From Pseudomonas sp. BGI-2 (GTDB lineage Bacteria > Pseudomonadota > Gammaproteobacteria > Pseudomonadales > Pseudomonadaceae): a stretch of 61,290 nt of DNA. This document shows, piece by piece, positions 1 through 9,256 of this stretch (positions are counted from its first letter, which is position 1; every line of letters begins with the position of its first letter). The position numbers and the translations under genes were made by a program. Below the pieces are notes generated by a model. The model worked only from the letters and a program-made list of their open reading frames with translations. It did no database searches and was not told where the DNA came from. Where the stretch lies: contig NZ_SISB01000040.1 in NCBI RefSeq assembly GCF_004310295.1, positions 1 through 61,290 of the forward strand, read 5' to 3'.

Positions 1-127
1 ACTGAGAATCCAGGCTCAGCACTTCATACTGCCAGCCAGACGAGAGCGAAGTTACCCAAGAGTGGTCAAGCCTAGACCAGTCAAATACCCCAAAAAGAGG
101 GCTGGAGGGCTTAACTGACTGGCATTA

Positions 128-147
128 GGGCAAGCCTCGCTCCTACA
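128..147. repeat. Solitary half REP palindrome
   Basis: One arm of the common REP element of this window (GCAAGCCTCGCTCCTAC core) without an opposing arm. The rest of bases 1-154 shows no gene, only the region downstream of the mechanosensitive channel gene. Confidence 0.6.
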
Positions 148-154
148 AGGGCTT

Positions 155-2308
155 TTACTCCTTCTGCGGCCCACCATACGCAGTAATCACCTGCACACTC
201 ATCCGCGGCGTCGCCAGGTCCATCCCGGCCTCATCCAGATGCCGCTTCAGCGACAAATTGAATGCCCGTGAAACTTCCCATTGCTTGATCGGCGCGGTCT
301 TGAACCGGGCACGCAGAATCGCATTGCCAGACTCGAAGCTTTCGACGCCCTGGATCTCCAGCGGCGACCAGATGTTGCGCCGTTGCAGCGGGTCGGTGCG
401 CATCTTCTGGCCGACTTCGCGCATCAGTTTGATCGTCTCGTCGATGTCCATGCTGGCGGGCACCGCCACCCGGAAGATCGCGTAGCCAAATTCCCGGGAG
501 TAGTTCTTGATGCTTTTGATTTCGCTGAACGGAATGGTATGCACGATACCGTCGATGTCCCGCAGGCGAACGGTGCGGATGGTCAGGCCTTCAACCGTGC
601 CCAGATGGCCGCCGACGTCCACGTAGTCGTCGATGGCCAGGGAGTCTTCGATGATGATGAACAGGCCGGTGATCAAGTCCGCGACCAGCGACTGCGCACC
701 GAAACCGATGGCCAGGCCGATCACACCGGCACCGGCCAGCAGTGGCGTGACGTTCATGCCCATGTTCGCCAGCGCGACGATCAGCGCAATGATGAAAATC
801 GCTACGAATAGCACGTTACGGATCAGCGGCATCATGGTCTGCGCACGGGCGTTGGCCAGGCCTTTGCGCGAGCGGGTGAGGGCGTGGTGCACCGCCGTGT
901 CGCTGAGGATCCAGATCAGCCAGGCAAAAATCAGCGTGCCGGCGAGGCTGAACAGTTTGACGCTGACTTCGTGGCCTTCGCCTTCGGTGAACGCGATCAG
1001 CGACATACCCCAGACGCGCAGGCCCAGCTCGATGAAGACCAGCCACACCACGAGGTGGGCGAGGGTATAGAAGAAGCTTTTCAGGCGCTCCGAATACAGC
1101 GCATGACGCTTAACACCGCGTTGCGGTTTCAGCGAATGACGGTGAACCAGGCCGTTGATGACCATGCACAACACCAGCAACACGGTGCAAATCAGCGCCT
1201 GGCGCAGTGCGGTGCTGGTGTCGCCGGCTGAGACAAACGTGGCGAACAGCGAGATGGCCACCAATACCAAGGCCGGCACGTACCAGAAGGTGCCGAGAAT
1301 CGAGAGGGTGTCGCTGAGCGCGCGGCGCGTCAGGCGTCGGGACAACGGCTGGTTGCGGATCAGGTGAGCGATCGGCCGACGGAAGCGCAGGATGAACAAC
1401 CCGGTGGACAGCGCGGCCAGCACGTTGGCGACGGTGGCGGCGGTGTGAGCCAGATGACTGCCAAGGCTGGCGACCAGACGCGGATCGCTCAGCGCTTCAC
1501 CGAACGCGGCGAAACTACCGATCAGCCACAACGGCCGAAAGGCTTGATGCCGCAGGATGTACAAGGCGCGGTGGCGATGCGGGCCGTCGAGCAGGGAAAA
1601 CGCGATCACGCAGATCGCCGAGAAACAGGTGCCGACCATCAACGCATAGGCCAGCACCATGGCCAGGCTTTTGCCCAGTGACGAGGGCAGGGCGTAGCTC
1701 ATGTAGACCGTAATGACCAAAGCAATCAGCCACGGCCCGAGTTTGCGCAGGGCGAAGCGCAGCATGTCGAGGGCCTTGGGGTGTTGCGGCAGTTCTTCGG
1801 TCAGGCCGAAACGCATGCGCACCCGGTGACCGACCCAGATCAGCGCAGCGGCCAACAGGCTCCAGACCATCAGAATCATGGCGAAGGCAAAGATGATCGG
1901 CAGCCACTCGTTGGCCGGCAGCATCAGCGCCACGAGTTCGTCCTGGGCCAGTTCAAACTCCTCCGACCAGCGCGTAAGCGGACTGCCGGCTCCGGAGAAT
2001 TGTTTTTCGAAGTTGGCCAGCGTACCGCCGATCAAGCCGAGTACACCTTGTTCGGTGGCCGGCTGGGCCTTTTTGGTGACGTCGCGCAGCTTCTTCAGGT
2101 CCGCCAGCAGTTTGCTGCGCTGCTGATCGTTCTCCAGCGACTTGATGACTTCGTCCAGCGACTGCCCCAGCGGTTCTTGCGCCTCGGGCTGTTTTGCCGA
2201 GCTGTTGAGCAAGCCCGGCAAACCGACCGCCTGGGCTGGCGCCATCGGCAGCAGCGCCATCAGGCAGACAAGGAAAAAACACGGCAGGGCGAAAAGACGA
2301 GCGAACAC
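155..2308 (-). CDS. MscS-type mechanosensitive ion channel, large form
   Basis: Predicted inner-membrane channel that releases solutes on hypo-osmotic shock. The 717-residue protein begins with a signal-like hydrophobic stretch ending in APAQA. A periplasmic region of about 100 residues follows, then many transmembrane helices. The C-terminal third is the MscS core: a pore-lining Gly/Ala-rich helix (LLAGAGVIGLAIGFGAQSL) followed by a beta domain (VDVGGHLGTVEGL, IPFSEI). The length is far above E. coli MscS (286 residues) and resembles the YbiO-like class. The start codon is GTG with only a weak ribosome site, so a start a few codons away is possible. It is transcribed alone, away from the small membrane gene upstream. 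Confidence 0.88.
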   Translation of the reverse strand: MFARLFALPCFFLVCLMALLPMAPAQAVGLPGLLNSSAKQPEAQEPLGQSLDEVIKSLENDQQRSKLLADLKKLRDVTKKAQPATEQGVLGLIGGTLANFEKQFSGAGSPLTRWSEEFELAQDELVALMLPANEWLPIIFAFAMILMVWSLLAAALIWVGHRVRMRFGLTEELPQHPKALDMLRFALRKLGPWLIALVITVYMSYALPSSLGKSLAMVLAYALMVGTCFSAICVIAFSLLDGPHRHRALYILRHQAFRPLWLIGSFAAFGEALSDPRLVASLGSHLAHTAATVANVLAALSTGLFILRFRRPIAHLIRNQPLSRRLTRRALSDTLSILGTFWYVPALVLVAISLFATFVSAGDTSTALRQALICTVLLVLCMVINGLVHRHSLKPQRGVKRHALYSERLKSFFYTLAHLVVWLVFIELGLRVWGMSLIAFTEGEGHEVSVKLFSLAGTLIFAWLIWILSDTAVHHALTRSRKGLANARAQTMMPLIRNVLFVAIFIIALIVALANMGMNVTPLLAGAGVIGLAIGFGAQSLVADLITGLFIIIEDSLAIDDYVDVGGHLGTVEGLTIRTVRLRDIDGIVHTIPFSEIKSIKNYSREFGYAIFRVAVPASMDIDETIKLMREVGQKMRTDPLQRRNIWSPLEIQGVESFESGNAILRARFKTAPIKQWEVSRAFNLSLKRHLDEAGMDLATPRMSVQVITAYGGPQKE

Positions 2309-2386
2309 TAGGCGGTCAACCTTGGGATGAACAGATCGGCCGAGTGTACGAGCCCGTCAAAATCAATGCGAGCCAAGGGGGAGGAT

Positions 2387-2563
2387 TTATTCGTTGAGTT
2401 TGGCGAGGATCTTGAACACCACGGTGGCGAGGATCGTCAGCATGCCGATCCACATGGCGAACACGCCGGCGTTTTTGTCGCGAAAATTGAAGCCGATTGC
2501 CAGCAGGATCATCCCGGCAAGAATGGGGATCAGCATGGCGTGGAATGCAGACATCGAGATCAT
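2387..2563 (-). CDS. Small hydrophobic membrane protein, unknown function
   Basis: A 58-residue reading frame on the minus strand, starting MISMSAFHAM and ending in AKLNE. It has two hydrophobic segments (about residues 8-24 and 34-52) joined by the polar turn NFRDKNAG, so it is predicted to be a two-helix inner-membrane protein. An AAGG ribosome site lies 9 bases before the ATG; an internal ATG at codon 4 is an alternative. It sits between the mechanosensitive channel gene and apeB on the same strand. I recognise no family. Confidence 0.6.
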   Translation of the reverse strand: MISMSAFHAMLIPILAGMILLAIGFNFRDKNAGVFAMWIGMLTILATVVFKILAKLNE

Positions 2564-2682
2564 GGGCGACTGCCTTGTCGAAGGGGATAGATTAAGTCTA
2601 GGCGGCTTTTGGGCGACCGGTGGTGATGTGGGTCAGAGATGAACCACACATAAAACGCAGGATGTGTGGCGAGAAAGCTTTT

Positions 2683-2814
2683 TGTGGCGAGGGGATTTAT
2701 CCCCGTTGGGCTGCGCAGCGGCCCCAAAACCAGCACCGCGATCTTTCAGACAGACCGCATTCGCTGGCTTTGCGACCGCTGCGCGGTCGAACGGGGATAA
2801 ATCCCCTCGCCACA
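2683..2814. repeat. REP pair, GCGAGGGGATTTATCCCC type
   Basis: Outer arms TGTGGCGAGGGGATTTATCC and its near-complement face each other, with inner arms around GACCGCT/GCGGTC. This is the second REP sequence type of the window, repeated at 12522 and 58558. It lies just downstream of apeB. Confidence 0.85.
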
Positions 2815-2835
2815 GGTTGGTCGTTGGGTCAGGGA

Positions 2836-4125
2836 CTACGGCAATTCCTGGCAGGCGTAGAACGCGCTCAGCACTTTGACCAGGTGTGCCAGGTCATGAC
2901 TGCCGCACAGCTCGCGGATCGAGTGCATGGCGAACGTCGGCAGGCCGATGTCCACGGTGCGCACGCCCAGATGGCTGGCGGTGATCGGACCGATGGTCGA
3001 GCCGCAGCCCATGTCGCTGCGCACCACGAAGCTTTGCACCGGCACTTCTTCGGCCATGCACAGATGGCGGAAGAACCCGGCGGTTTCGCTGTTGGTGGCG
3101 TAGCGCTGGTTGCTGTTGACCTTGATCACCGGGCCGGCATTGAGTTTCGGGCCGTGGTTGGCGTCGTGCTTTTCCGCATAGTTGGGGTGCACGCCGTGGG
3201 CGTTGTCGGCGGAGACCAGCAAGGACTTCTGAATGGTGCGCACGAACTCGTCACCTTCAGGCAGCAGGCGACGCAAGGTTTGCTCAAGCATCGGGCCATC
3301 GGCGCCGCAGGCCGAGCAGGAACCGACTTCTTCGTGGTCGTTGCAGACCAACACGCAGGTTTCGTCGGTTTCAGCGGTCAGCAAGGCTTGCAGGCCGGCA
3401 TAGCAGGACAGCAAGTTGTCCAGGCGCGCGCCAGCGATGAAGTCGCCATGCAGGCCGATAACGGCAGCGCTTTGGGTGTCGTAGAAGCTCAGCTCGTAAT
3501 CGAGCACCACGTCGGCATTCAAACCATGCTCGAGCGCAAGCTGATTGGTGAGCACGGCGCGGAAGTCCACGCGCTCGTCACCGGCAAATTGCGCCAGGAT
3601 CGGCGGCAGTTCGGTCTGCGCGTTGATGGCCCAGCCCATATTGGCTTCACGATTGAGGTGGATCGCCAGGTTCGGGATGGTGGCGATCGGCGCCTTGAAA
3701 TCGATCAACTGGCTCTCGACCTTGCCGTCGCGGCGGAATGTCACGCGGCCGGCCAGGGACAAGTCGCGGTCGAACCACGGCGCCAGCAGCGCACCGCCGT
3801 AGACTTCGACGCCCAGTTGCCAGAAACCCTGGCGTTGCAGTTCCGGCTGGGGTTTGACCCGCAGGCACGGGCTGTCGGTATGGGCGCCGACCAGGCGAAT
3901 ACCGCCATGCAGCGGCGAATGACGCCCCATCTTGACCGCGACAATGGACGAGTCGTTACGGGTGACGTAGTAACGACCGTTGGCTTCGGTGGTCCAGGGC
4001 TCGCGCTCGTCGAGGCGCACAAAACCCGCCGCTTCCAGACGCTGAACAAGGCTGGCAGTGGCATGGAACGGGGTAGGGGAGGCCTTGAGGAAGTCGATCA
4101 GGCCTTGGTTCAACTCTTCGCGCAT
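2836..4125 (-). CDS. apeB: M18 family aminopeptidase
   Basis: Metallo-aminopeptidase of family M18 that removes N-terminal residues, typically acidic or neutral, from peptides in the cytoplasm. The 429-residue length is the family norm. The dizinc-site motifs are visible in order: GAHTDSP, then NDHEEVGS with the catalytic Glu pair, then SDMGCGSTIGP, then the C-terminal FAMHSIRE with the last metal His. The ATG at 4125 is preceded by GGAGC at a good distance. It is monocistronic, with a REP pair downstream. Pseudomonas genomes carry this gene near rluA and minCDE, as here. Confidence 0.93.
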   Translation of the reverse strand: MREELNQGLIDFLKASPTPFHATASLVQRLEAAGFVRLDEREPWTTEANGRYYVTRNDSSIVAVKMGRHSPLHGGIRLVGAHTDSPCLRVKPQPELQRQGFWQLGVEVYGGALLAPWFDRDLSLAGRVTFRRDGKVESQLIDFKAPIATIPNLAIHLNREANMGWAINAQTELPPILAQFAGDERVDFRAVLTNQLALEHGLNADVVLDYELSFYDTQSAAVIGLHGDFIAGARLDNLLSCYAGLQALLTAETDETCVLVCNDHEEVGSCSACGADGPMLEQTLRRLLPEGDEFVRTIQKSLLVSADNAHGVHPNYAEKHDANHGPKLNAGPVIKVNSNQRYATNSETAGFFRHLCMAEEVPVQSFVVRSDMGCGSTIGPITASHLGVRTVDIGLPTFAMHSIRELCGSHDLAHLVKVLSAFYACQELP

Positions 4126-4201
4126 AAGAAGCTCCAGACAGCAATGGGCGGAAGTTTAACGTATTGGCTGGAGCCTTTGGGCATGACGTGAACCGGTCAC
4201 G

Positions 4202-5308
4202 TCAGCTGGCAGCCGCTACCCGCTTTTTCAGGTACTTCATGATGATCTGCTCATCTTCAGGCTTTTCAGGCTTGGGCAGTTGCCGGGGCCAGGCGTTCTG
4301 ATGAGTCTCCAGCAGCTTTTTCTGACGAGACTGGTCCCAACGAAGAATCTCCCGCGAGGCACATTCCCACCATTCGTGTCGGCAGGCCGTGTAGTACGGG
4401 TGATCAGGCGCTGCGCTGCCGTAAAGCAGATCGCGGCCGACCTTTCGCAGGGCGCCACTCTGGTTGCGCAGCTTCCATTTGATTTTCAGCCGCTGCCAGG
4501 CCGAAGGTAAGGGTTTGACGCGGGGCACGTCCCGGCACAGTTCGACTAACTCTTGGCTGAACTGCTCACCATGTTGAGAGAAGAAATACGCCTGCATCGC
4601 ATGGAAAAAGCGTTTTTCCGCGAAGTAGTGATAGATGAATTTTTTGGCTTCATAAACCGGTTTGTCGCGCATCGCGAACGACAGGGCGATCTGCTCGATG
4701 GTGTGGATATCGAAGCCGTCCCGGGTCCATTCGTCGATGAATTTGATCGACTCTTCGAACAGCGCGGTGTCGCGGTCGGTCACGCCACACAGTCCGCTGT
4801 TGTACAGCTTGAAACCATTCTGCGCAGTGACGCCGTGAGCGTGCAGGCAACCGCCGAGCTTCACATACTCGGAACGTTCACACACGTCCTGCCAGTCGTA
4901 CTCGAAGCGGTCCATCAAGTAGTGCTGCGGCTGAATCTGTTTGAAGATCAGGTTCGGGTCGCTGGTAAACAGCGTGTCGGTATCGACGAACAGGGTTTTT
5001 TCAGCGAGCGTGAGACCGGCGGCAATCGCGCAGGCTTTGCGGCGATGGTGATAGCCATTTTCGCCTTGCCACAGGGTCAGGGTTTCCTGGGTCAGCGTGA
5101 CCGTCTCGACCGGCCAGCCGGCGTAGTCCTGAGGACGATCCGTGAGGATTCTGATGCTCGGGAGCTTGCCATTCTTCGCATGGGACAGCGCGGTCAAAAT
5201 ACTGAATTTGGCTTCGCGCCGATAAACGTCCTGGTTGCCATAGATCAGGTAAAGCAATTGGTGTCGGGTTTTCTTGACGGGTGTTGCCAGGAATTCGGTA
5301 CTACTCAT
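4202..5308 (-). CDS. Predicted glycosyltransferase-fold protein
   Basis: A 368-residue cytoplasmic-looking protein with no signal peptide. The N-terminal third reads like a GT-A nucleotide-sugar transferase: a beta strand LLYLIYGNQ near residue 20, then about residue 105 the run KTLFVDTDTLF, whose DTD is a typical metal and UDP-sugar binding DxD motif. An acceptor-side NSGLCG follows. The C-terminal half is basic and aromatic with no recognised motif. It lies between apeB and rluA on the same strand. The sugar and acceptor cannot be named from the sequence, and no other polysaccharide genes are near. Confidence 0.6.
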   Translation of the reverse strand: MSSTEFLATPVKKTRHQLLYLIYGNQDVYRREAKFSILTALSHAKNGKLPSIRILTDRPQDYAGWPVETVTLTQETLTLWQGENGYHHRRKACAIAAGLTLAEKTLFVDTDTLFTSDPNLIFKQIQPQHYLMDRFEYDWQDVCERSEYVKLGGCLHAHGVTAQNGFKLYNSGLCGVTDRDTALFEESIKFIDEWTRDGFDIHTIEQIALSFAMRDKPVYEAKKFIYHYFAEKRFFHAMQAYFFSQHGEQFSQELVELCRDVPRVKPLPSAWQRLKIKWKLRNQSGALRKVGRDLLYGSAAPDHPYYTACRHEWWECASREILRWDQSRQKKLLETHQNAWPRQLPKPEKPEDEQIIMKYLKKRVAAAS

Positions 5309-5358
5309 CGGGATGGGTATCCTTTTGCTAAAGCAGGCGACTGCGTGTCAGGCAGTGC

Positions 5359-5994
5359 TTAAAACGGTGCGGGGCATTCGAAGCGCAAGCGTTCACCGGT
5401 TTGCGGGTGGGTGAAGCTGAGCATGCTGGCGTGCAGGCACAGTCGTGGCCAGGCGGCCAGGGCTTGCTCATGGGCGTAGAGCCCATCACCCAATAGTGGG
5501 TGGCCGATGGAAAGCATGTGCACGCGCAACTGGTGGGAGCGGCCGGTGATCGGCGTCAGTTCGACGCGGCACCAGTTGCCACAACGTTCCAGCACTCGCC
5601 AGAAGGTCAGGGCGTGTTTGCCGAACTCGTGGTCCACCACATGACGTGGCTTGGTCGGCGGATCGTAGCGCAAGGGCAGGTCGATGCTGCCGCTGTCCAG
5701 TTCCGGTTGTCCCCAGCACAGGGCGGTGTAGGCTTTTTCGGTTTCGCGGTCGTGAAATTGCCGAGACAACTCGCGATGAGTGTCCGGGTCACGGGCCAAC
5801 AGAATGATGCCGGACGTTTCCCAATCCAGGCGATGGACGATTCGCGCTTCCGGGTAGCCGTTTTCCTGCAGGCGGGTGATCAGGCAATCCTTGTTGTCAT
5901 CGGCCCGGCCAGGGACAGAGAGCAGCAGGGTCGGTTTATCCACCACCAGTACGGCGGCGTCCTGATGGATGATGCGGATGTTGGACAACGGCAT
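5359..5994 (-). CDS. rluA: RluA-family pseudouridine synthase
   Basis: Converts uridine to pseudouridine in RNA. The 211-residue length and the motif order match E. coli RluA, which modifies 23S rRNA U746 and tRNA U32. The signature HRLDWETSG at residues 54-62 carries the catalytic Asp57. LLSVPGR near residue 26 and ITGRSHQLRVHML near residue 150 are also RluA-like. There is no S4 domain, which sets it apart from RluB, C and D types. The start is ATG with GAGG upstream. The gene lies just beyond the min operon, separated by a REP pair. Confidence 0.88.
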   Translation of the reverse strand: MPLSNIRIIHQDAAVLVVDKPTLLLSVPGRADDNKDCLITRLQENGYPEARIVHRLDWETSGIILLARDPDTHRELSRQFHDRETEKAYTALCWGQPELDSGSIDLPLRYDPPTKPRHVVDHEFGKHALTFWRVLERCGNWCRVELTPITGRSHQLRVHMLSIGHPLLGDGLYAHEQALAAWPRLCLHASMLSFTHPQTGERLRFECPAPF

Positions 5995-6043
5995 TAAAAC
6001 AGCCTCGTAACAAACGCCAACGGCGGCTCAGGCCCCTGCGCCC

Positions 6044-6130
6044 GTAGGAGCGAAGCTTGCTCGCGAACGCATTACTCCGGTCTATGAGATAAACCGGGTT
6101 GCCTGCTTCGCGAGCAAGCTTCGCTCCTAC
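6044..6130. repeat. REP pair, GAGCAAGCTTCGCTCCTAC type
   Basis: Two arms, GTAGGAGCGAAGCTTGCTCG and its complement, separated by about 35 bases, between rluA and minE. The pair can fold into a long hairpin. Confidence 0.88.
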
Positions 6131-6173
6131 AGAAGCGTAAGAGCCTGAGCCGCCGTGGCTCCCGCTGGATCGA

Positions 6174-6428
6174 CTAGCGATCCGGCAGGGTGATATTGAG
6201 TTCCAGAATCGAGCAACTGCCCTGGTTTTCCAGCGCGACGTGCACATCGTCGGACCCGATATTGACGTACTTGCGGATCACTTCCACCAGTTCCTTCTGC
6301 AAGGCTGGCAAGTAGTCCGGCGTACTGCGCTGGCCGCGTTCATGCGCCACGATGATCTGTAGACGCTCTTTCGCTACCGACGCGGTGCTGACCTTTTTGC
6401 TGGCACGAAAGAAGTCAAAAAGATTCAT
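6174..6428 (-). CDS. minE: Cell division topological specificity factor MinE
   Basis: MinE stimulates the MinD ATPase and drives Min oscillation so that the division inhibitor is lowest at mid-cell. The 84-residue length is the family norm. The N-terminal FDFFRASKK is the membrane and MinD contact region. It is followed by the anti-MinCD helix around ERLQIIVAHER and the C-terminal topological domain. Its ATG shares one base with the minD stop (TAATG), so the two genes are translationally coupled. It is the last gene of minC-minD-minE. Confidence 0.97.
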   Translation of the reverse strand: MNLFDFFRASKKVSTASVAKERLQIIVAHERGQRSTPDYLPALQKELVEVIRKYVNIGSDDVHVALENQGSCSILELNITLPDR

Positions 6429-7240
6429 TATCTACCTCCAAACAGGCGCTCGAAGAAGCCTTTCTTCGTCACATCGAGAAAACGATGTTCCACGGTTTTG
6501 CCCAACAGACGATCGACCGCATCGCTGTACGCCTGACCGGCGTCGCTCTGGTCATCGAGAATCACGGGCACGCCCGAGTTGGAAGCCTTGAGTACCGCTT
6601 GGGATTCCGGAATGACACCCAACAGGGCGACAGCCAGGATTTCCTTGACGTCTTCGACGCCCAGCATCTCGCCATCACTGACACGTTGCGGGTTGTAGCG
6701 GGTCAGCAGCAGGTGTTCCTTGATCGCTTCTTCGCCTTTTTCAGCGCGGCGCGATTTGCTGGCCAGCAAGCCCAGCATGCGGTCCGAGTCACGTACCGAG
6801 GACACTTCCGGGTTGGTCACGATAATCGCTTCATCAGCGAAGTACATGGCCAGGTGGGCGCCTTTCTCGATGCCGGCCGGGGAGTCGCAGACCACGTATT
6901 CGAAGTCTTCTTTCAAAGCCATCAGGACTTTTTCAACGCCTTCCACGGTCAGCGCGTCTTTATCGCGGGTCTGACTGGCGGCCAGGACGTAGAGGTTTTC
7001 CAGGCGTTTGTCTTTGATCAGGGCTTGTTGCAGGTTGGCTTCGCCGTTGACCACGTTGACGAAGTCATACACCACGCGACGCTCGCAACCCATGATCAGG
7101 TCGAGGTTACGCAAACCGACGTCGAAGTCGACGATAACTGTTTTGTGGCCACGCAGTGCGAGGCCGGTACCGATAGCGGCGCTGGTGGTGGTCTTACCCA
7201 CACCACCCTTGCCGGATGTAACCACTAGAATCTTGGCCAA
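6428..7240 (-). CDS. minD: Septum site-determining ATPase MinD
   Basis: Membrane-associated ATPase that recruits MinC and is released by MinE. The 270-residue protein has the deviant Walker A motif KGGVGKT at residues 11-17, the switch region CDSPAGIEKGA, and a C-terminal amphipathic membrane-targeting helix (GFFERLFGG). The start is TTG at 7238-7240, preceded by GGGGTG; this keeps the conserved MAKILVVTSGKGG N-terminus. minC lies about 190 bases upstream and minE overlaps by one base, so minDE may be partly expressed from its own promoter in that gap. Confidence 0.97.
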   Translation of the reverse strand: MAKILVVTSGKGGVGKTTTSAAIGTGLALRGHKTVIVDFDVGLRNLDLIMGCERRVVYDFVNVVNGEANLQQALIKDKRLENLYVLAASQTRDKDALTVEGVEKVLMALKEDFEYVVCDSPAGIEKGAHLAMYFADEAIIVTNPEVSSVRDSDRMLGLLASKSRRAEKGEEAIKEHLLLTRYNPQRVSDGEMLGVEDVKEILAVALLGVIPESQAVLKASNSGVPVILDDQSDAGQAYSDAVDRLLGKTVEHRFLDVTKKGFFERLFGGR

Positions 7241-7431
7241 GGTGTTTCACCCCTAAGGAAAAAGGACATTTAGCCCCTGAAAAACATCTCTTGAAAAACT
7301 ACTGCAGTCGGACAGCCTTGGCTGGAATCCGGTCCAGAACAGCGGTAAACACTGCGTTTGGCCTTTTTCCTACTTCGTTTGAGCCGTTTTCGCTACGTTT
7401 TAGAGATGCTTGGAAAATGCGGCAGTATCCG

Positions 7432-8169
7432 TTAAAGCCGAATGATGTTCAACACGTCGCCTGACAGGCTGACTTGCACGCCTGCACCCCACAAAGGGTC
7501 GCGACGCAAATCCTCGGAAACCTTGTAGTGACCGGCGATGGAAACCAGTTCAGCGCTCATTTGCTGACAGAAAATCCTGGCTTTCGTGTCGCCTTTGACC
7601 CCGGCCAACACGCGACCGCGCATCGGGCCGTATACATGGATGTTCCCATCGGCGAGAAGTTCCGCACCCGGGCTGACCGATGAGATCACCACCAGATCGC
7701 AGCCCTGGGCATAAATCTGCTGGCCACCCCGTACTGGCGACGTGATGATTTTTGTCGGTTTGATGGTCGGCTCGGGCGGTTTTTCCGGCTTTTTCTTGAT
7801 GACGCCTTCGAGCGGGTCCAGAGGACGCTCGCGGGCGCCGGACGGCGGCAGCACCGGCAAATCGACCGCGATGGCTGCCGCGATGTCTTCGATGCGGCTG
7901 GCACGGATCGCCAGGGTGCGCAGGCCATGCTGGCGGCACACACGCATCAGGCCCGGCAGATCGACGGCGCCTTCACTGGCCGGGAGTTTGTCCAGGGCCA
8001 GCACCAGCGGCGCGTTGCTGAAGAAATTAGGCGCCTGGGCGACCTTGGCGGCCAGTTGCCGATCAAGGTTCTCGAGGTCGTTGCGGGCCAGTTCCAGCAC
8101 CGTAATGGCGAGCATGCTGCCCTTCAACTGGAACACGGGATACTGGTCTTGCGATTCGGTTTGGCTCAT
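7432..8169 (-). CDS. minC: Septum site-determining protein MinC
   Basis: Inhibitor of FtsZ ring assembly, active when bound to MinD. The protein is 245 residues when started at MSQTESQDQ, which I prefer because it gives the usual length. An in-frame ATG three codons earlier (8178) cannot be excluded, since neither has a strong ribosome site. The N-terminal domain (to about residue 105) binds FtsZ. A Pro/Lys-rich linker (KKPEKPPEP) leads to the C-terminal beta-helix (PVRGGQQIYA, GDTKARIFCQQM) that contacts MinD. It is the first gene of the min operon and is divergent from lpxL. Confidence 0.95.
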   Translation of the reverse strand: MSQTESQDQYPVFQLKGSMLAITVLELARNDLENLDRQLAAKVAQAPNFFSNAPLVLALDKLPASEGAVDLPGLMRVCRQHGLRTLAIRASRIEDIAAAIAVDLPVLPPSGARERPLDPLEGVIKKKPEKPPEPTIKPTKIITSPVRGGQQIYAQGCDLVVISSVSPGAELLADGNIHVYGPMRGRVLAGVKGDTKARIFCQQMSAELVSIAGHYKVSEDLRRDPLWGAGVQVSLSGDVLNIIRL

Positions 8170-8207
8170 GGTCGGCATACAACGGCTTGTCACTAAAAGT
8201 GCCGAGA

Positions 8208-8236
8208 CTTATAACGAGAACGCCCGCAAGCCGCAA
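8208..8236 (-). promoter_or_regulatory. Probable sigma-70 promoter of minC
   Basis: On the minus strand, TTGCGG (8231-8236) and TATAAG (8208-8213) are separated by 17 bases, 39 bases upstream of the chosen minC ATG. Seen by eye only. Confidence 0.5.
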
Positions 8237-8287
8237 GCCGGGTCGAACGATGTAGAATGCGCGGCCATTGTCTTTCCGGAACCTTTA

Positions 8288-9220
8288 ATGGATCGCCCGC
8301 GTTTTCGAAAAACATTTCTTATGCCGCGTTTCTGGCCGCTGTGGTGTGGCTTGGGGCTGTTGTGGCTGATTGTTCAGTTGCCGTATCCGGTGTTGCTGTA
8401 TATCGGTCGCCTGCTCGGTTCACTGATGTATCGGCTGGCCGGCGACCGACGGCGCATTGCCAAGCGCAATCTGGAACTGTGTTTCCCTGAAAAAACCGCT
8501 GCCGAGCGCAAGCGCCTGCTCAAGGAAAACTTCGCCTCTACCGGTATCGCTTTCTTTGAAATGGCCATGAGCTGGTGGTGGTCGCGTCAGCGTCTGGCGA
8601 AGCTGGCCCATGTCGAAGGTCTGGAGCATTTGAAAAAGGCCCAGCGCGAAGGCAAGGGCGTGATCCTGATGGCGGTGCATTTCACCACGCTGGAAATCGG
8701 CGCGGCGCTGTTGGGGCAGCAGCACACCATCGACGGCATGTACCGCGAACACAAAAACCCGCTGTTCGATTACATCCAGCGTCGGGGTCGCGAGCGGCAC
8801 AACCTCGATTCGCTGGCCGTGGAACGCGACGACGTGCGTGGCATGCTCAAACTGCTGCGGGCAGGCCGCGCGATCTGGTACGCACCGGATCAGGACTATG
8901 GCGCCAAGCAAAGTATTTTTGTGCCGCTGTTCGGGATTCAGGCTGCAACGGTCACGGCCACCAGCAAGTTTGCCCGGCTGGGCAAGGCGCTGGTGGTGCC
9001 GTTCACCCAGGAGCGCCTGGCTGACGGCAGCGGCTATCGGTTGATGATCCACCCGCCGCTTGAAGGTTTCCCCGGCGAAACCGAAGAAGCAGATTGCCTG
9101 CGGATCAATCAGTGGGTCGAAGGCGCCCTGCGCGAGTGTCCGGAGCAATACCTCTGGGCACATCGACGCTTCAAAAGCCGTCCACCGGGCGAGCCGAAGT
9201 TGTACAAGAAACGCGGCTGA
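8288..9220 (+). CDS. lpxL: Lipid A biosynthesis late acyltransferase (LpxL/HtrB family)
   Basis: Adds a secondary acyl chain, lauroyl or similar, to the Kdo-lipid A precursor at the inner membrane. The 310-residue protein has an N-terminal membrane anchor at about residues 15-45 and the catalytic HX4E motif HFTTLE at residues 131-136. Further acyltransferase blocks are APDQDYG and the C-terminal QYLWAHRRFKSRP. The open frame extends upstream, but ATG 8288, preceded by GGAA, gives the conserved N-terminus. It is divergent from minC, as in P. aeruginosa, where an htrB-type gene lies beside minCDE (from memory). Confidence 0.93.
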   Translation: MDRPRFRKTFLMPRFWPLWCGLGLLWLIVQLPYPVLLYIGRLLGSLMYRLAGDRRRIAKRNLELCFPEKTAAERKRLLKENFASTGIAFFEMAMSWWWSRQRLAKLAHVEGLEHLKKAQREGKGVILMAVHFTTLEIGAALLGQQHTIDGMYREHKNPLFDYIQRRGRERHNLDSLAVERDDVRGMLKLLRAGRAIWYAPDQDYGAKQSIFVPLFGIQAATVTATSKFARLGKALVVPFTQERLADGSGYRLMIHPPLEGFPGETEEADCLRINQWVEGALRECPEQYLWAHRRFKSRPPGEPKLYKKRG

Positions 9221-9256
9221 GCCCCTGATCCCTTTAAAGCACCATGGAGTGTTGCG

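Noticed and set aside
2620..4191. 523-residue open frame on the plus strand
   Set aside because: It is the antisense shadow of apeB plus a REP pair; composition is typical of GC-rich opposite-strand frames, and apeB has clear motifs.
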